Below, piece after piece: positions 42,865 to 53,445 of a DNA stretch of 64,000 nt. The DNA comes from Bacteroidales bacterium (lineage in GTDB: Bacteria; Bacteroidota; Bacteroidia; Bacteroidales; Bacteroidaceae): positions 62,001 to 126,000 of the forward strand of contig SUXQ01000004.1 in assembly GCA_015060905.1 (NCBI GenBank), given 5' to 3'. How positions within the stretch are numbered: position 1 is the stretch's first letter; the number at the start of each line of letters is the position of its first letter. A model generated the notes under the pieces. That model did not search any database and was not told the origin of the DNA. It saw nothing but the letters and a program-made list of their open reading frames with translations. Both the position numbers and the translations under genes were made by a program.

Positions 42865-42905
42865 CAAAGAAAATAACATATGCGTCGAACGAGTTTGTTG
42901 AATTA
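42865..42905 (-). promoter_or_regulatory. lysis cassette promoter with phage-module motif
   Basis: On the minus strand TAATTCAACA (42905-42896), exactly 23 bases, TTTCTTTG (42872-42865), 15 bases before the holin ATG. The motif is weaker than at the other three promoters (TAATTC kept, TGCA changed to AACA) but the spacing is identical. Confidence 0.5.
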
Positions 42906-42970
42906 ATATTCTCTATTTTAGCAGCTTATATTTGTATTATTCTTTCATAGTTTGTTATAAAATAGCATAT

Positions 42971-43018
42971 TTTATTATGGCGATTGAAGGACTTTTTACC
43001 TTCAATCGCCATAATAAA
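42971..43018. repeat. solo palindrome related to the MITE-like arms
   Basis: 20-base perfect arms (TTTATTATGGCGATTGAAGG and complement) around an 8-base loop. The arm differs at only two or three positions from the inner arm of the 36121-36510 element, and ACTTTTTACC follows in both in similar form. It may be a terminator or a deletion product of that element. Confidence 0.65.
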
Positions 43019-43034
43019 TAATCCACCTCTTATA

Positions 43035-43071
43035 ATAAAAAAAGCGCAGATTGCTTTTATGCAACCTGCGC
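43035..43071 (-). terminator. htpG terminator
   Basis: On the minus strand GCGCAGGTTGC pairs with GCAATCTGCGC around a short loop, followed by seven T. Confidence 0.85.
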
Positions 43072-43093
43072 AACAATCATCATATAATTGATT

Positions 43094-45142
43094 TTATTTC
43101 ATCAATTCAATGCTGCGTTTAACAAAATTGTTCAATGCTTCACCCGTAAGCATATTATTCTGCAACAGTGTAATATCTATCAACTGACGCACATACTTAT
43201 CGCCCACAGCATACTGGGCAAGAAGAGCCTCTTTGTCGCTCTTGAGTTTTGTAATCTTCTGCTCAACATCGGAAAGTTCGTCCTTCTCGGCCTGAGGAAT
43301 TTCATCATCCTTCTTATCCTTGCGAGCATCGTAAAGTTCTTTGCGACGATTCTCAAGGGTAGCATTCTCGCTATCGAGAGGCTGCAGTTTATCGGCACAA
43401 CCGGCCTCGGCGTCGGCAAGCACACGTTTAATCAAAGGATGCTCCTCGTTAAGAACAACAGTGTACATATCTGCCATCTCTCCATAGAAGCTCATACCCG
43501 GCTGAATGGCTGCCATTTCTTTCATACGACGCATATACTCGGCCTGAGTAATCATCATTGGAGCACCATTCTCGCCCATTGCCTGCACCTGCACATAGAA
43601 CTCTTTTTTCTCCATCTTGGGCATCTGGCTCTGGAACATTCCTGTGAGAATATCACGCTCACTGTTTTTGAGCGCAGATTCTTTCTGCTCCTCCTTTACA
43701 ATGAGACGCTCGACAGTGTCACTATCGACACGTGTGAAACGTGTCTTTTCTAATTTACGCTCGAGCAGACTGATGAGAGCAACATCCAATTGTCCATCCA
43801 TCAAAAGAACATTGTAACCCTTTGCGGTAGCAGCCTCTATAAAGCCATATTCTTTATCTTTGTTGTTTGCGTAAAGATAGATTATATTTCCCTCTTTATC
43901 AGTCTGTTGAGCCGCAACAAGAGTCTTATACTCTTCGTATGTATATTTTTTGCCATCAGTGTCCTGCAACAGAGCATATTTGCTTGCCTTGTCATAAAAA
44001 TCCTCTTCTGTGAGCATTCCGTAACCGATGAAAATCTTAAGGTCGTTCCATTTTTCCTCAAACTCCGCACGGTCGTTCTTGAATATCGACTGCAAACGGT
44101 CAGATACCTTTTTAGAGATATATCCCGAAATTTTCTTTACGTTCGCATCGCTCTGCAAATATGAACGAGAAACATTCAAAGGAATATCAGGCGAGTCGAT
44201 TACTCCGTGCATGAGAGTAAGAAAATCGGGTACAATGCCTTCGACCTCATCTGTAACATACACCTGATTGCAGTATAGCTGTATCTTGTTTCTCTGCATG
44301 TCAATGTTGCTCTTAATTTTGGGGAAATAGAGCACTCCTGTAAGATGGAAGGGAAAATCGACGTTCAGGTGAATCCAGAAGAGAGGCTCGTCACTCATGG
44401 GGTAGAGTGTACGATAGAAATTCTTATAGTCCTCGTCTTTCAGCTCCGAGGGCTTGCGTGTCCACAGAGGGGTAGTGTCGTTGATTATATTATCTTCGTC
44501 TGTATCAACCTGTTTACCATCTTTCCACTCTTTCTTTTTGCCGAAAGCAATGGAAACGGGCAGGAATTTGCAATATTTGTTAAGGATGGAAGAGATGCGC
44601 GACTCCTCGAGGAATTCTTTGCTATCCTCGTCAATATACATTATAATATCCGTACCGCGCGACTCTCGTTCGGCGTCTGTAATTTCATATTCGGGGCTGC
44701 CGTCACAACTCCATTTTATAGCGGTTGCACCATCTTTATAGGACTTTGTTACAATCTCCACACGTTTAGACACCATGAAGGCCGAGTAGAATCCAAGACC
44801 AAAATGTCCGATAATGGAGTTTGCAGTGTCCTTGTATTTCTCGAGAAAATCTGTTGCACCCGAAAGTGCAATCTGATTGATGTATTTCTCAATCTCCTCG
44901 GTTGTAAGACCAATGCCATTGTCGCTGACAATAATAGCATCATCCTTCAATGTAACCGTTACTTTAAGGTCGCCAAGCTCGCCCTTAAACTCTCCCTTTT
45001 CGTACAAGGTTTTTAGTTTCTGAGTAGCGTCTATCGCATTTGAAACAATCTCACGAAGAAAAATCTCGTGGTCGCTGTAAAGAAATTTTTTAATTACGGG
45101 GAAAATATTTTCAGTTGTTACCCCAATGTTACCTTTCTGCAT
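43094..45142 (-). CDS. htpG: molecular chaperone HtpG (Hsp90)
   Basis: 682 residues. The GHKL ATP site is visible: EIVSNAIDA (about 36), DNGIGLT (about 79) and GHFGLGFYSAFM (about 112). The middle domain and a Lys/Glu-rich C-terminal dimer domain (RRKELYDARKDKKDDEIPQ) follow; the charged insert is longer than in E. coli, which accounts for the greater length. It refolds client proteins under stress. It sits downstream of clpC on the same strand but with its own gap and a terminator between, so it may be transcribed separately. Confidence 0.97.
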   Translation of the reverse strand: MQKGNIGVTTENIFPVIKKFLYSDHEIFLREIVSNAIDATQKLKTLYEKGEFKGELGDLKVTVTLKDDAIIVSDNGIGLTTEEIEKYINQIALSGATDFLEKYKDTANSIIGHFGLGFYSAFMVSKRVEIVTKSYKDGATAIKWSCDGSPEYEITDAERESRGTDIIMYIDEDSKEFLEESRISSILNKYCKFLPVSIAFGKKKEWKDGKQVDTDEDNIINDTTPLWTRKPSELKDEDYKNFYRTLYPMSDEPLFWIHLNVDFPFHLTGVLYFPKIKSNIDMQRNKIQLYCNQVYVTDEVEGIVPDFLTLMHGVIDSPDIPLNVSRSYLQSDANVKKISGYISKKVSDRLQSIFKNDRAEFEEKWNDLKIFIGYGMLTEEDFYDKASKYALLQDTDGKKYTYEEYKTLVAAQQTDKEGNIIYLYANNKDKEYGFIEAATAKGYNVLLMDGQLDVALISLLERKLEKTRFTRVDSDTVERLIVKEEQKESALKNSERDILTGMFQSQMPKMEKKEFYVQVQAMGENGAPMMITQAEYMRRMKEMAAIQPGMSFYGEMADMYTVVLNEEHPLIKRVLADAEAGCADKLQPLDSENATLENRRKELYDARKDKKDDEIPQAEKDELSDVEQKITKLKSDKEALLAQYAVGDKYVRQLIDITLLQNNMLTGEALNNFVKRSIELMK

Positions 45143-45190
45143 AATATCTGATTTTTAATTATTATTCAAATTCTCTATCATATTATAAAC

Positions 45191-45226
45191 AAAAAAAATG
45201 CCAGATGTATCACCATCTGACATTTT
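45191..45226 (-). terminator. clpC terminator
   Basis: On the minus strand AAAATGTCAGATG pairs with CATCTGGCATTTT around six bases, then a T-run. Confidence 0.8.
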
Positions 45227-45266
45227 GTCTGCTTATATGCTATTTATTCCGAATAGCAGGGCATTT

Positions 45267-47795
45267 TTATTCCTTTGTAACGTCGAAACGAAGTTTGTCA
45301 TTTTCGCCGTCGGCGGTGACGCTTATTGTATCGCCCTCGCCGATGCTCTGCGAAAGGATAAGCTCGGAAAGTTCATCCTCGATGAAATTCTGAATGGCAC
45401 GTTTCAACGGACGAGCACCAAACTGAACATCGTAGCCCTTCTTTGCAAGAAACTCTTTTGCCGAGGCGTCCAACTGCAGAGTATATCCCATCTCTTTTGT
45501 ACGCTTAAGCACCTGAGCAAGCTCAAGGTCCACGATGTTTACAATAGCATTCATGTCAAGCTGGTCGAAATTGATTATCTCGTCCACACGGTTGATAAAT
45601 TCGGGCGCGAAACGTTTGTTAAGAGCCTTTTGTATCACTCCGCGAGAATATTGCTTATTGTCGCTATTCTCGAATTTTGTAAAGCCGATGCCCGCACCAA
45701 AATCCTTAAGCTCGCGTGTACCGATGTTCGACGTCATTATTATCACTGTATTGCGGAAGTCCACTGTGCGACCGTAGCTGTCTGTGAGCCTTCCCTCGTC
45801 CATCACCTGAAGCAACAGATTAAATACATCTGTATGAGCTTTTTCAATTTCATCGAGAAGAACAATAGAGTAGGGGCGACGGCGCACACGTTCGGTAAGC
45901 TGTCCGCCCTCTTCGTAGCCGACGTATCCCGGAGGGGCACCCACCAAGCGCGACACTGTGAATTTCTCCATATACTCGCTCATGTCTATGCGTATGAGCG
46001 CGTCGGTCGTACCGAACATGAAACGTGCAAGTTCCTTGGCAAGCAGGGTTTTTCCCACACCTGTCGGGCCTAAGAACATAAACGTTCCTATGGGCTTATT
46101 GGGATTCTGAAGGCCTACGCGACTGCGCAAAATAGCTTTTGTCAGCTTGTCTATCGCCGAATCCTGAGCCACCACCTTATTTGTAAGCTCGCTCTTCATT
46201 GTTCGCAGACGCGCCCACTCATCCTGCTGCATACGCTGTACAGGAATTCCGGAAATCATCGAAACAACCTCGGCAACCTTCTGGTCATCAACAGTCTGAC
46301 GTTCGTTGCGTATGCTCTTTTCCCACTCGCTTTTCATTTCGGCGAGTCGCTCTTCCATCTTTTTCTCATAGTCGCGGTAGTTGGCTGCACGTTCAAAATC
46401 CTGACATTTTACAGCCTCGTGCTTCTCGTTGCGAGCAACCTCGACAAGCTTCTCCTGCTCTTCAATTTCGGGTGGCACCGAAATATTGCTCATGTGCATA
46501 CGCGCGCCAACCTCGTCCATTGCATCAATGGCCTTGTCGGGGAAGCATCTGTCAGTAACGTATCTATCTGTCAAAGTGACACACGCCTTCAATGCCTCGT
46601 CGGTGTATGTTACATTATGATGATTCTCGTATCTGTCCTTTATATTTATAAGAATATGCAAAGTATCATCGGCAGATGTTGGCTCGACAATGACTTTCTG
46701 GAAACGACGCTCGAGCGCGCCATCCTTTTCTATGCTCTTGCGATACTCATCGAGAGTGGTTGCACCTATACACTGCAGTTGTCCGCGTGCAAGGGCAGGC
46801 TTAAGGATATTCGCAGCATCCATCGAGCCGGGCGAAGAGCCTGCACCTACAATAGTGTGCATTTCGTCGATAAAAAGAATTATGTTGGGATTCTTTTCAA
46901 GCTCGTTGAGTATGGCACGCAGACGTTCCTCAAATTGTCCGCGATATTTTGTGCCTGCGACGACTGCAGTCATGTCAAGCGACACTACACGTTTGTCAAA
47001 AAGCACACGCGACACTTTTCGCTGCACGATACGCTGGGCGAGTCCCTCGACAATAGCCGATTTTCCTACACCCGGCTCGCCTATAAGCACAGGGTTGTTT
47101 TTCTTTCTTCGGCTCAAAATTTGCGATATACGCTCAATCTCTTTCTCGCGGCCGACAACAGGGTCAAGCAGGCCATCTTTTGCAGCCTGTGTCATGTCAA
47201 AGCCAAAATTGTCAAGAACGGGAGTGTCGTTCGACGAACGCTTCTGCTGAGTATCCGGTGCCGCTTGGCGCGAGCCGGAAAATCCGCCGCGTCCGCTCGA
47301 GCCGAAACTATCCTCCTCTTCATCATCCTCTTCGGTAAAACCAAAGCCGTCGCGCACGTCGGGCTTAATCTGCAAAGCCTCGCGAACATTGGAATAAGTT
47401 ACGTCGTTCTTCTCGAGTATTGCAGCCGCATTATTGTTTTTCTCCTTCAAGATAGCAAGCAAAAGATGCTCTGTATCAACTAAATTACTTTTCAACATAC
47501 GCGCTTCGAGTATACAAAATCGTAAAACCTTCGATGCATCCTCGTCGAGAATAACATCCGAAATATTATCTGAATTTTCCTCGTCCTTATGCGGAAAGAA
47601 ACTCTCTATTTCCTCCCTTAATTTAACAAGGTCTACGGACATACTGTTCAGTATGCTTGTCGCGTGTCCGTCAGTGTCGCGCAACAAGCCCAACAAAAGA
47701 TGCTCCGACCTAATGCTTTTACAACGCAGACGAGAAGCCTCTTCCTTGCTGAAAGTCATTATTCGGGACAAATTTTCTGAAAATTGGTTGTTCAT
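45267..47795 (-). CDS. clpC: ATP-dependent Clp protease ATP-binding subunit ClpC
   Basis: 842 residues from the ATG at 47795 (MNNQFSENL), the usual start; a second in-frame ATG is at 47816. Two N-terminal Clp repeats ([24 protein letters not shown]), first AAA with [10 protein letters not shown] and [10 protein letters not shown]-type Walker B, a UVR-like middle segment ([18 protein letters not shown]) that marks ClpC, second AAA with [12 protein letters not shown] and [11 protein letters not shown]. It unfolds substrates for ClpP. Residues ~160-190 form a Ser/Gly-rich linker. Next to htpG it forms a stress-protein pair. Confidence 0.95.
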   Translation of the reverse strand: MNNQFSENLSRIMTFSKEEASRLRCKSIRSEHLLLGLLRDTDGHATSILNSMSVDLVKLREEIESFFPHKDEENSDNISDVILDEDASKVLRFCILEARMLKSNLVDTEHLLLAILKEKNNNAAAILEKNDVTYSNVREALQIKPDVRDGFGFTEEDDEEEDSFGSSGRGGFSGSRQAAPDTQQKRSSNDTPVLDNFGFDMTQAAKDGLLDPVVGREKEIERISQILSRRKKNNPVLIGEPGVGKSAIVEGLAQRIVQRKVSRVLFDKRVVSLDMTAVVAGTKYRGQFEERLRAILNELEKNPNIILFIDEMHTIVGAGSSPGSMDAANILKPALARGQLQCIGATTLDEYRKSIEKDGALERRFQKVIVEPTSADDTLHILINIKDRYENHHNVTYTDEALKACVTLTDRYVTDRCFPDKAIDAMDEVGARMHMSNISVPPEIEEQEKLVEVARNEKHEAVKCQDFERAANYRDYEKKMEERLAEMKSEWEKSIRNERQTVDDQKVAEVVSMISGIPVQRMQQDEWARLRTMKSELTNKVVAQDSAIDKLTKAILRSRVGLQNPNKPIGTFMFLGPTGVGKTLLAKELARFMFGTTDALIRIDMSEYMEKFTVSRLVGAPPGYVGYEEGGQLTERVRRRPYSIVLLDEIEKAHTDVFNLLLQVMDEGRLTDSYGRTVDFRNTVIIMTSNIGTRELKDFGAGIGFTKFENSDNKQYSRGVIQKALNKRFAPEFINRVDEIINFDQLDMNAIVNIVDLELAQVLKRTKEMGYTLQLDASAKEFLAKKGYDVQFGARPLKRAIQNFIEDELSELILSQSIGEGDTISVTADGENDKLRFDVTKE

Positions 47796-48203
47796 AGTTC
47801 GTTCCTCCTCATTCAATATTCAAACAGTTTGTGAACACTAATCACACTGACAAAAAGTCAGTTGCAAAAAAACATAAGTCATGTATAAACGTTATTTCGG
47901 GTGCGAAATTAACACCGTACAAGCTGTTACACAACTATTTTCACATAACAAATACTACAAAAACCGTGCCAACCTATTAAAAAAATATAATTAAGACACA
48001 AATTCAATATCAGCTCCACAAAAAGCCATAAAGAAAGAAACATCAGGAAGGAAGAAAATATTTTTTTACATATAAATACAAATATTCTATCCATAAGAAA
48101 TTTAAACATCATATAAATATCGGGCAACAAACATTCAGAACCACCCGACAAGGTTAAAAATCAATAAAATCATCACCATTCGAGAGCATAAAAAGAGCTT
48201 TTT
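47796..48203. other. AT-rich divergent spacer between clpC and gyrA
   Basis: Contains a small perfect hairpin ACTGAC-AAAAA-GTCAGT (47846-47862) about 50 bases before clpC. No CIRCE-type heat-shock element is recognised. A 74-codon minus-strand frame at 47927-48151 is hydrophobic and AT-driven and is not called. Confidence 0.4.
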
Positions 48204-48235
48204 TTTGCCTATTTCGTGAATTTTGTGTAATTTAG
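48204..48235 (+). promoter_or_regulatory. gyrA promoter
   Basis: TTTG (48204-48207), 20 bases, TAATTTAG (48228-48235), about 70 bases before the start. Confidence 0.55.
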
Positions 48236-48307
48236 CACGTTTTTAAGCGGGTTTGTACGCAAATACAAAATAATCCGCTATTTGAATACAATAATAACTT
48301 ACATTAA

Positions 48308-50803
48308 ATGATTGACAACGACAGAATTATAAAAATCAATATAGAGGAACAGATGCGTTCTTCATATATTGACTACTCAATGTCGGTAATAGTAGCGCGT
48401 GCGCTTCCCGACGTTCGTGACGGTCTTAAACCCGTACACCGCCGTATACTTTACGGAATGATGGAATTAGGAAACACTTCTGATAAACCTTATAAAAAAT
48501 CGGCTCGTACAGTCGGTGATGTACTTGGAAAGTATCACCCTCACGGCGACTCATCAGTATATATGGCACTTGTGCGTATGGCACAAAACTGGGTGATGCG
48601 CTACCCGCTTATTGACGGCCAGGGTAACTTCGGTTCTATCGACGGTGACTCACCCGCAGCTATGCGTTACACCGAGGCCCGTTTGCGCAAGATAGGCGAG
48701 GACATGGCCGAGGACCTCTACAAAGAGACAGTGGACTTTGTTCCCAACTACGACAACGTAGAGGAGGAACCCACTGTGATGCCCACCCGCATCCCCAACC
48801 TCTTGATAAATGGTTCATCGGGTATTGCCGTGGGTATGGCAACAAACATCCCCACACACAACCTCAGCGAAGTAATAGACGCATGTATAGCATACATCGA
48901 CAACCCCGAAATAGACACTGACGGACTGATGCAATATGTTAAGGCCCCCGACTTCCCCACTGGATGCGATATTTACGGCCTTGCCGGTGTACGCGATGCC
49001 TACGAAACAGGTCGCGGCAGGGTAGTAATGCGTGCCGTATGCGAAATTGAGACAGGCGACTATCACGACAAAATCGTCGTAACAGCAATCCCTTACAATG
49101 TAAATAAGGAAGAGCTTATAAAGGACATTGCCGCAATGGTCAATGAAAAGAAAATTGAAGGCATCTCCAACATAAATGACGAGTCCGACCAATCGGGTAT
49201 GCGCATAGTGATAGATGTCAAGCGCGACGCAAACGCAAATGTATTGCTGAACAAGCTCTACAAGATGAGCGCACTGCAGACATCTTTCAGCGTAAACTGC
49301 ATCGCCCTTGTACACGGTCGCCCCCGTCTGCTCACATTGAAAGACTGCATCAGCAACTTCATAGAGCATCGCCACGAGGTAGTCATTCGTCGCACAAAGT
49401 ACGACCTTCGCAAAGCCGAAGAACGTGCCCACATACTCGAAGGCCTCATAATAGCCTCGGACAACATCGACGAAGTAGTACGCATAATACGCGCCGCAAA
49501 ATCTCCCGCCGATGCAAAAGCCGGCCTTATTGAACGCTTCAACCTCAGCGAGATACAAGCAAACGCAATCGTGGAAATGCGTCTGCGTCAGCTCACAGGA
49601 CTGTTGCAAGAGCAGCTCCACGCCGAGTACGAAGAGCTTGAAAGAAAAATAGCATACTACAACGAAGTACTTGTAAACGAAGAACTCTGCAAAAAAGTCA
49701 TCAAGGACGAACTTATAGAAGTAAAAGAGAAATATGGCGACGAGCGTCGTTGCCGCATCGAGTACAGCGCATCCGAAGACTTCAACCCCGAAGACTTCTA
49801 CGCCGACGATGAAATGGTAATTACAATCTCGCACATGGGCTACATCAAGCGCACCCCCCTCGCCGAATACCGAGCACAGCACAGAGGCGGCGTCGGCTCA
49901 CGCGGAAGCGACACCCGCGATTCGGACTTTATAGAGCACATATACACAGCCACCATGCACAACACCATGATGTTCTTTACACAACGTGGCCGCTGCTATT
50001 GGCTCAAAGTATACGAACTCCCCGAAGGCAACAAAAACTCTAAAGGTCGAGCAATACAAAATCTACTTAACATATCGCCCGATGACACACTTAACGCTAT
50101 TGTGCGCGTAAAAACACTTGCCGACAGCAATTTCATCAACAGCCACAACCTTGTATTCTGTACAAAGCAAGGAATTATAAAGAAAACAAGCCTCGAGCAA
50201 TACTCACGTCCACGCGCCAACGGAATAAACGCAATAACCATACGCGAAGACGACCGAGTAATATCCGTAGCCCTCACCGATGGCGACAGCGACATTGTGC
50301 TTGCCAACCGCAAAGGTCGCGCCGTACGTTTCAACGAAAATACAGTACGCACAATGGGCCGTACAGCAACCGGTGTACGAGGAATGGCACTCGACGAAGG
50401 CGATGAAGTAGTAGGAATGGTAGTGCTCAACAAAGAGACCCCCAAAACCATCCTTGTACTCTCCGAGCAAGGTTACGGCAAACGCTCCGAGAGCGACGAA
50501 TACCCCACAGTAAACCGAGGATGCAAGGGAGTAAAGACACTCAACATCACAGAAAAGACCGGAGCCCTTATTGCAATCATGGGCGTAACAAACGACAACG
50601 ACCTTATGGTTATCAATAAATCCGGCATTGCAATAAGAACAGCCGTTGAGCAGATACCAACCATCGGTCGCGCAACACAAGGAGTACGCATCATCGACCT
50701 CAAAAAGAAAAACGACACAATAAGTTCCGTATGCAAAGTAAGCCACGAAACAGAAGTCGAGGAAGAAACCGAAACAACACCAAATGAGAACACTAACGAA
50801 TAA
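48308..50803 (+). CDS. gyrA: DNA gyrase subunit A
   Basis: 831 residues. The catalytic Tyr is in MRYTEARL (about 121), after the quinolone-resistance region [17 protein letters not shown] (about 77-93), where Ser and Tyr occupy the key resistance positions. The C-terminal beta-pinwheel begins near 500 and has the GyrA-box-like HRGGVGSRG (about 522). The tail is acidic ([16 protein letters not shown]). With GyrB it introduces negative supercoils. It is followed by a TPR gene at 23 bases. Confidence 0.96.
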   Translation: MIDNDRIIKINIEEQMRSSYIDYSMSVIVARALPDVRDGLKPVHRRILYGMMELGNTSDKPYKKSARTVGDVLGKYHPHGDSSVYMALVRMAQNWVMRYPLIDGQGNFGSIDGDSPAAMRYTEARLRKIGEDMAEDLYKETVDFVPNYDNVEEEPTVMPTRIPNLLINGSSGIAVGMATNIPTHNLSEVIDACIAYIDNPEIDTDGLMQYVKAPDFPTGCDIYGLAGVRDAYETGRGRVVMRAVCEIETGDYHDKIVVTAIPYNVNKEELIKDIAAMVNEKKIEGISNINDESDQSGMRIVIDVKRDANANVLLNKLYKMSALQTSFSVNCIALVHGRPRLLTLKDCISNFIEHRHEVVIRRTKYDLRKAEERAHILEGLIIASDNIDEVVRIIRAAKSPADAKAGLIERFNLSEIQANAIVEMRLRQLTGLLQEQLHAEYEELERKIAYYNEVLVNEELCKKVIKDELIEVKEKYGDERRCRIEYSASEDFNPEDFYADDEMVITISHMGYIKRTPLAEYRAQHRGGVGSRGSDTRDSDFIEHIYTATMHNTMMFFTQRGRCYWLKVYELPEGNKNSKGRAIQNLLNISPDDTLNAIVRVKTLADSNFINSHNLVFCTKQGIIKKTSLEQYSRPRANGINAITIREDDRVISVALTDGDSDIVLANRKGRAVRFNENTVRTMGRTATGVRGMALDEGDEVVGMVVLNKETPKTILVLSEQGYGKRSESDEYPTVNRGCKGVKTLNITEKTGALIAIMGVTNDNDLMVINKSGIAIRTAVEQIPTIGRATQGVRIIDLKKKNDTISSVCKVSHETEVEEETETTPNENTNE

Positions 50804-50826
50804 TTCATTTTTTAAACATTTATAAT

Positions 50827-52113
50827 ATGAAAAAAGCAATTTTATCATTAGCCTTAGTCCTGTCAGCAAGCCTTGTTTCAGGACAACAACTTACAAAAGA
50901 GCAGATAAAAGCACAGAAAAAAGAGCAGAAAGCACTTATGCTCAAAGCAAAAGAGGCAGACAAAGCCATCACAGCAGGTGACCCGGCAGGCGCGCTCAAC
51001 ACCATTCAACCCGCGATAAACAGCCCTCTTACCAACAAAAACGCCTATGTATGGTACGTTGCATGCAAAGCCAAAAAAGGAGTGATAGATGCCGAAAACT
51101 TCAAACGTTCACAAGGACAAGCTTTCAACGCCGACCTTCTCTACAACTCGAGCTACGACATTTTCGACTACCTTATCAAATGCGACGAACTTGACAAAGC
51201 ACCCAACGCAAAAGGCAAGGTAGCCCCCAAATACTCTGCAGAAATTATGCAAATGATGTACGAGAACCGCAACCAACTTTTCAACGGTGGCGCATACTTC
51301 TACAACGCAGAAAAATACAACGACGCCTTCAAACAGTTCGACATGTTCATAACAACAACAACACTCGAGCCGCTTGATACCATCCCCGCCGTAAAAGACA
51401 AAGAGCTCAACGCCAATGCCGCATACTACGCATCACTTTGCGGAATGCAGACCGAGAACTATGCAAACGTATTGAAGCACATCGACAGAGCAATGGACGA
51501 GCCCAGCTTCAAAGAGAATGCCACAAAATACAAAGCAATGTCACAGGTACAGCTTGGCGACACAGCTGCATGGTTGAACACCCTTAAAGATGGAGCAAAA
51601 AGTTTCCCCAACAACGCCTATTTCTATCAGAGCCTTATCGCATACTATCAGGAAAAAAATCAGCCCGAGCAGATGACAAAATTTGCCGACGAAATGATAG
51701 CATCGAACCCCGAGAACCCCTTGTTCTTCTTTGTTAAAGGTATGGTATTGCAAGAGAGCAATAAGCCTGCAGAAGCAGTAGAATGGTACAAAAAGACCTT
51801 GGAGAAAGACCCCAACTACGAGAGCGCACTCGCCAACCTCGGACTTTGCTACACACTGCTCGCACAGAAATACAGCCAGGAGAATGCAAGCACAAACATC
51901 AAAGACAAAGCAAAGATAAAGAAAGACAAAGAGGTACTCAACGGGTACTTCCAGCAGGCACTTCCTTTGTACGAGAAACTTCGTCAGTTGCAGCCCAACA
52001 AAGTAAACCTTTGGGGTACAGGTCTTTCAAACTGCTACTACAACCTCAATATGGCCGACAAACTCGAAGAAATAGAGAAGGTTATTCAGAAAGCAGCAGA
52101 CGCAGCAGAGTAA
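50827..52113 (+). CDS. secreted TPR-repeat protein
   Basis: 428 residues. A Sec signal (LSLALVLSASLVSGQQ, cut about 20) precedes a Lys-rich helix. At least five TPR-like helix pairs follow, for example FQNAYFYQSLIAYYQEKNQPEQ-type segments and AVEWYKKTLEKDPNYESALANL (about 318-340). It is likely periplasmic and a protein-binding scaffold. A TPR gene directly after gyrA is, from memory, a usual Bacteroidales arrangement. Ends at a strong hairpin. Confidence 0.85.
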   Translation: MKKAILSLALVLSASLVSGQQLTKEQIKAQKKEQKALMLKAKEADKAITAGDPAGALNTIQPAINSPLTNKNAYVWYVACKAKKGVIDAENFKRSQGQAFNADLLYNSSYDIFDYLIKCDELDKAPNAKGKVAPKYSAEIMQMMYENRNQLFNGGAYFYNAEKYNDAFKQFDMFITTTTLEPLDTIPAVKDKELNANAAYYASLCGMQTENYANVLKHIDRAMDEPSFKENATKYKAMSQVQLGDTAAWLNTLKDGAKSFPNNAYFYQSLIAYYQEKNQPEQMTKFADEMIASNPENPLFFFVKGMVLQESNKPAEAVEWYKKTLEKDPNYESALANLGLCYTLLAQKYSQENASTNIKDKAKIKKDKEVLNGYFQQALPLYEKLRQLQPNKVNLWGTGLSNCYYNLNMADKLEEIEKVIQKAADAAE

Positions 52114-52123
52114 TTTATCAAAC

Positions 52124-52171
52124 AAAAAAAAAGTGAATCTTCGGAAAAAATTCCGAAGATTCACTTTTTTT
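52124..52171. terminator. bidirectional terminator between TPR and TauE genes
   Basis: Arms AAGTGAATCTTCGGAA and complement around AAAA, with long A and T runs on either side. Confidence 0.9.
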
Positions 52172-52185
52172 CATTCTATTCACCA

Positions 52186-52914
52186 TTAAAATATAGCGAC
52201 ACAACCACTTATAATCATCATTACATACACAATCTTTTTCAGCAGTGAACTGCTTATATACTCGAAACAACGCGAGCCCAACCATGCACCGATAACAAGC
52301 CCCATAAGACCGACAGCCCAATAAAAGAGAGTATCTTCTCCGAAGAAACCCACATTTGCACGAAATATTGTATAGAAAATATTAAAAACCACAGAAAAAG
52401 CCTGTAAAGTCGCGATATACTCACGCTTGTCGCCGATAGCATTTATACAATAAAGCACTACGGGCGGACCGGGCATAGCAAACATTCCGCCCATCCATCC
52501 ACTCAAAGCCCCAACTACCGATTGCGACAATCGGGAACGGATAACCATCTTTATTTTACCGTCGCACAACATAAAATAGAGCGCGATAATCACAAGCAAC
52601 ACCCCCAGACAACGTTTAAGCACCTCGTTGCTGACAGACGCCATATACTCGATGGCAATATAAGAAACAACAACATTGAAAAGTACAATAATCCACATAA
52701 GCGACCATCTTATATGCTTAAAATTTCTCATTGCAATAAGCAAGGCCGTCGTCCCCGCCAAAAGCCCCGAGAGCGTTATTGACTCGCCGTATGATGGAAG
52801 AAAAAAAGGGAAAAACATCATCACAAAAATTCCAAATCCAAAGCCACTTACACGCTGAATGAAACTTGCGACGATAGTAAGAAAAAATATAAACAGCAGG
52901 GTAGTATCCATCAT
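52186..52914 (-). CDS. TauE/SafE-family membrane permease
   Basis: 242 residues with seven or eight membrane segments and the two-repeat layout of the TauE/SafE family; conserved GFGFGIF near residue 27 and GWMGGMFAMPGPPVVLY near 145. Members export or import sulfur-containing or organic anions such as sulfite or sulfoacetate. It lies directly downstream of the IbrB-like gene (10 bases), whose partner has a PAPS-reductase-like fold, so a link to sulfur is tempting but unproven. Confidence 0.85.
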   Translation of the reverse strand: MMDTTLLFIFFLTIVASFIQRVSGFGFGIFVMMFFPFFLPSYGESITLSGLLAGTTALLIAMRNFKHIRWSLMWIIVLFNVVVSYIAIEYMASVSNEVLKRCLGVLLVIIALYFMLCDGKIKMVIRSRLSQSVVGALSGWMGGMFAMPGPPVVLYCINAIGDKREYIATLQAFSVVFNIFYTIFRANVGFFGEDTLFYWAVGLMGLVIGAWLGSRCFEYISSSLLKKIVYVMMIISGCVAIF

Positions 52915-52923
52915 TATTTAAAT

Positions 52924-53445
52924 TTACTCTTCCACCCACTCCTCGGAACGTCCGAATTCTCCGTTTGCAAAAAGCTCGGCCAAACCCGAAATTTGCTTCA
53001 AACGCAAAAGTTCATCCTTGCTCATGCCTATGTTGCGTATAATCCATGCATCAGACATTCCCGACTTTGTAAGTTCGGCAACAATACTGCTCATAAGCTC
53101 GACCAGATGCGTACCACGCGCCCTATTGTGACGTATGGTCGATGCCATTCTCTCCGAAATATCCTTATCAATCACAGCTACCGGCAACAATCCCTTTTCG
53201 CGTTCATATATACGTTTGGAATTTTTCATTACCATGTAACGATGAAAGCCATCGACAATTTCGTAACGATCCTCGTCGCTGCGATAGTAACAAACACACG
53301 GCATTGTATAACCATCCTCCCATATTGAAAGTTCAAGCAGTTTCATTTCGGGCGGAGCAACAACATTAGGATTATAATCGTTGGCAACAACCTTTTCCAA
53401 CGGCACTGCTATAACATTATACACCGGACTTTTCTTCTCTTCCAT
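52924..53445 (-). CDS. IbrB-like ParB/sulfiredoxin-domain protein
   Basis: 173 residues. ParB-N type domain: VVANDYNPNVVAPPEM (about 19), IVDGFHRYMVM (about 62) and IRHNRARGTHLVELM (about 100-114), followed by a helix-turn-helix-like segment (IIRNIGMSKDELLRLKQISG). This matches IbrB, the partner of IbrA, described in E. coli as activators of prophage-borne eib genes. Its start overlaps the end of the IbrA-like gene by 29 bases, so the two are made together. The true biochemical role of the pair is not established. Confidence 0.8.
   Translation of the reverse strand: MEEKKSPVYNVIAVPLEKVVANDYNPNVVAPPEMKLLELSIWEDGYTMPCVCYYRSDEDRYEIVDGFHRYMVMKNSKRIYEREKGLLPVAVIDKDISERMASTIRHNRARGTHLVELMSSIVAELTKSGMSDAWIIRNIGMSKDELLRLKQISGLAELFANGEFGRSEEWVEE

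Noticed and set aside
47927-48151. 74-codon hydrophobic minus-strand frame between clpC and gyrA
   Set aside because: Composition is explained by AT-rich sequence, with no promoter, homology or conserved pattern.
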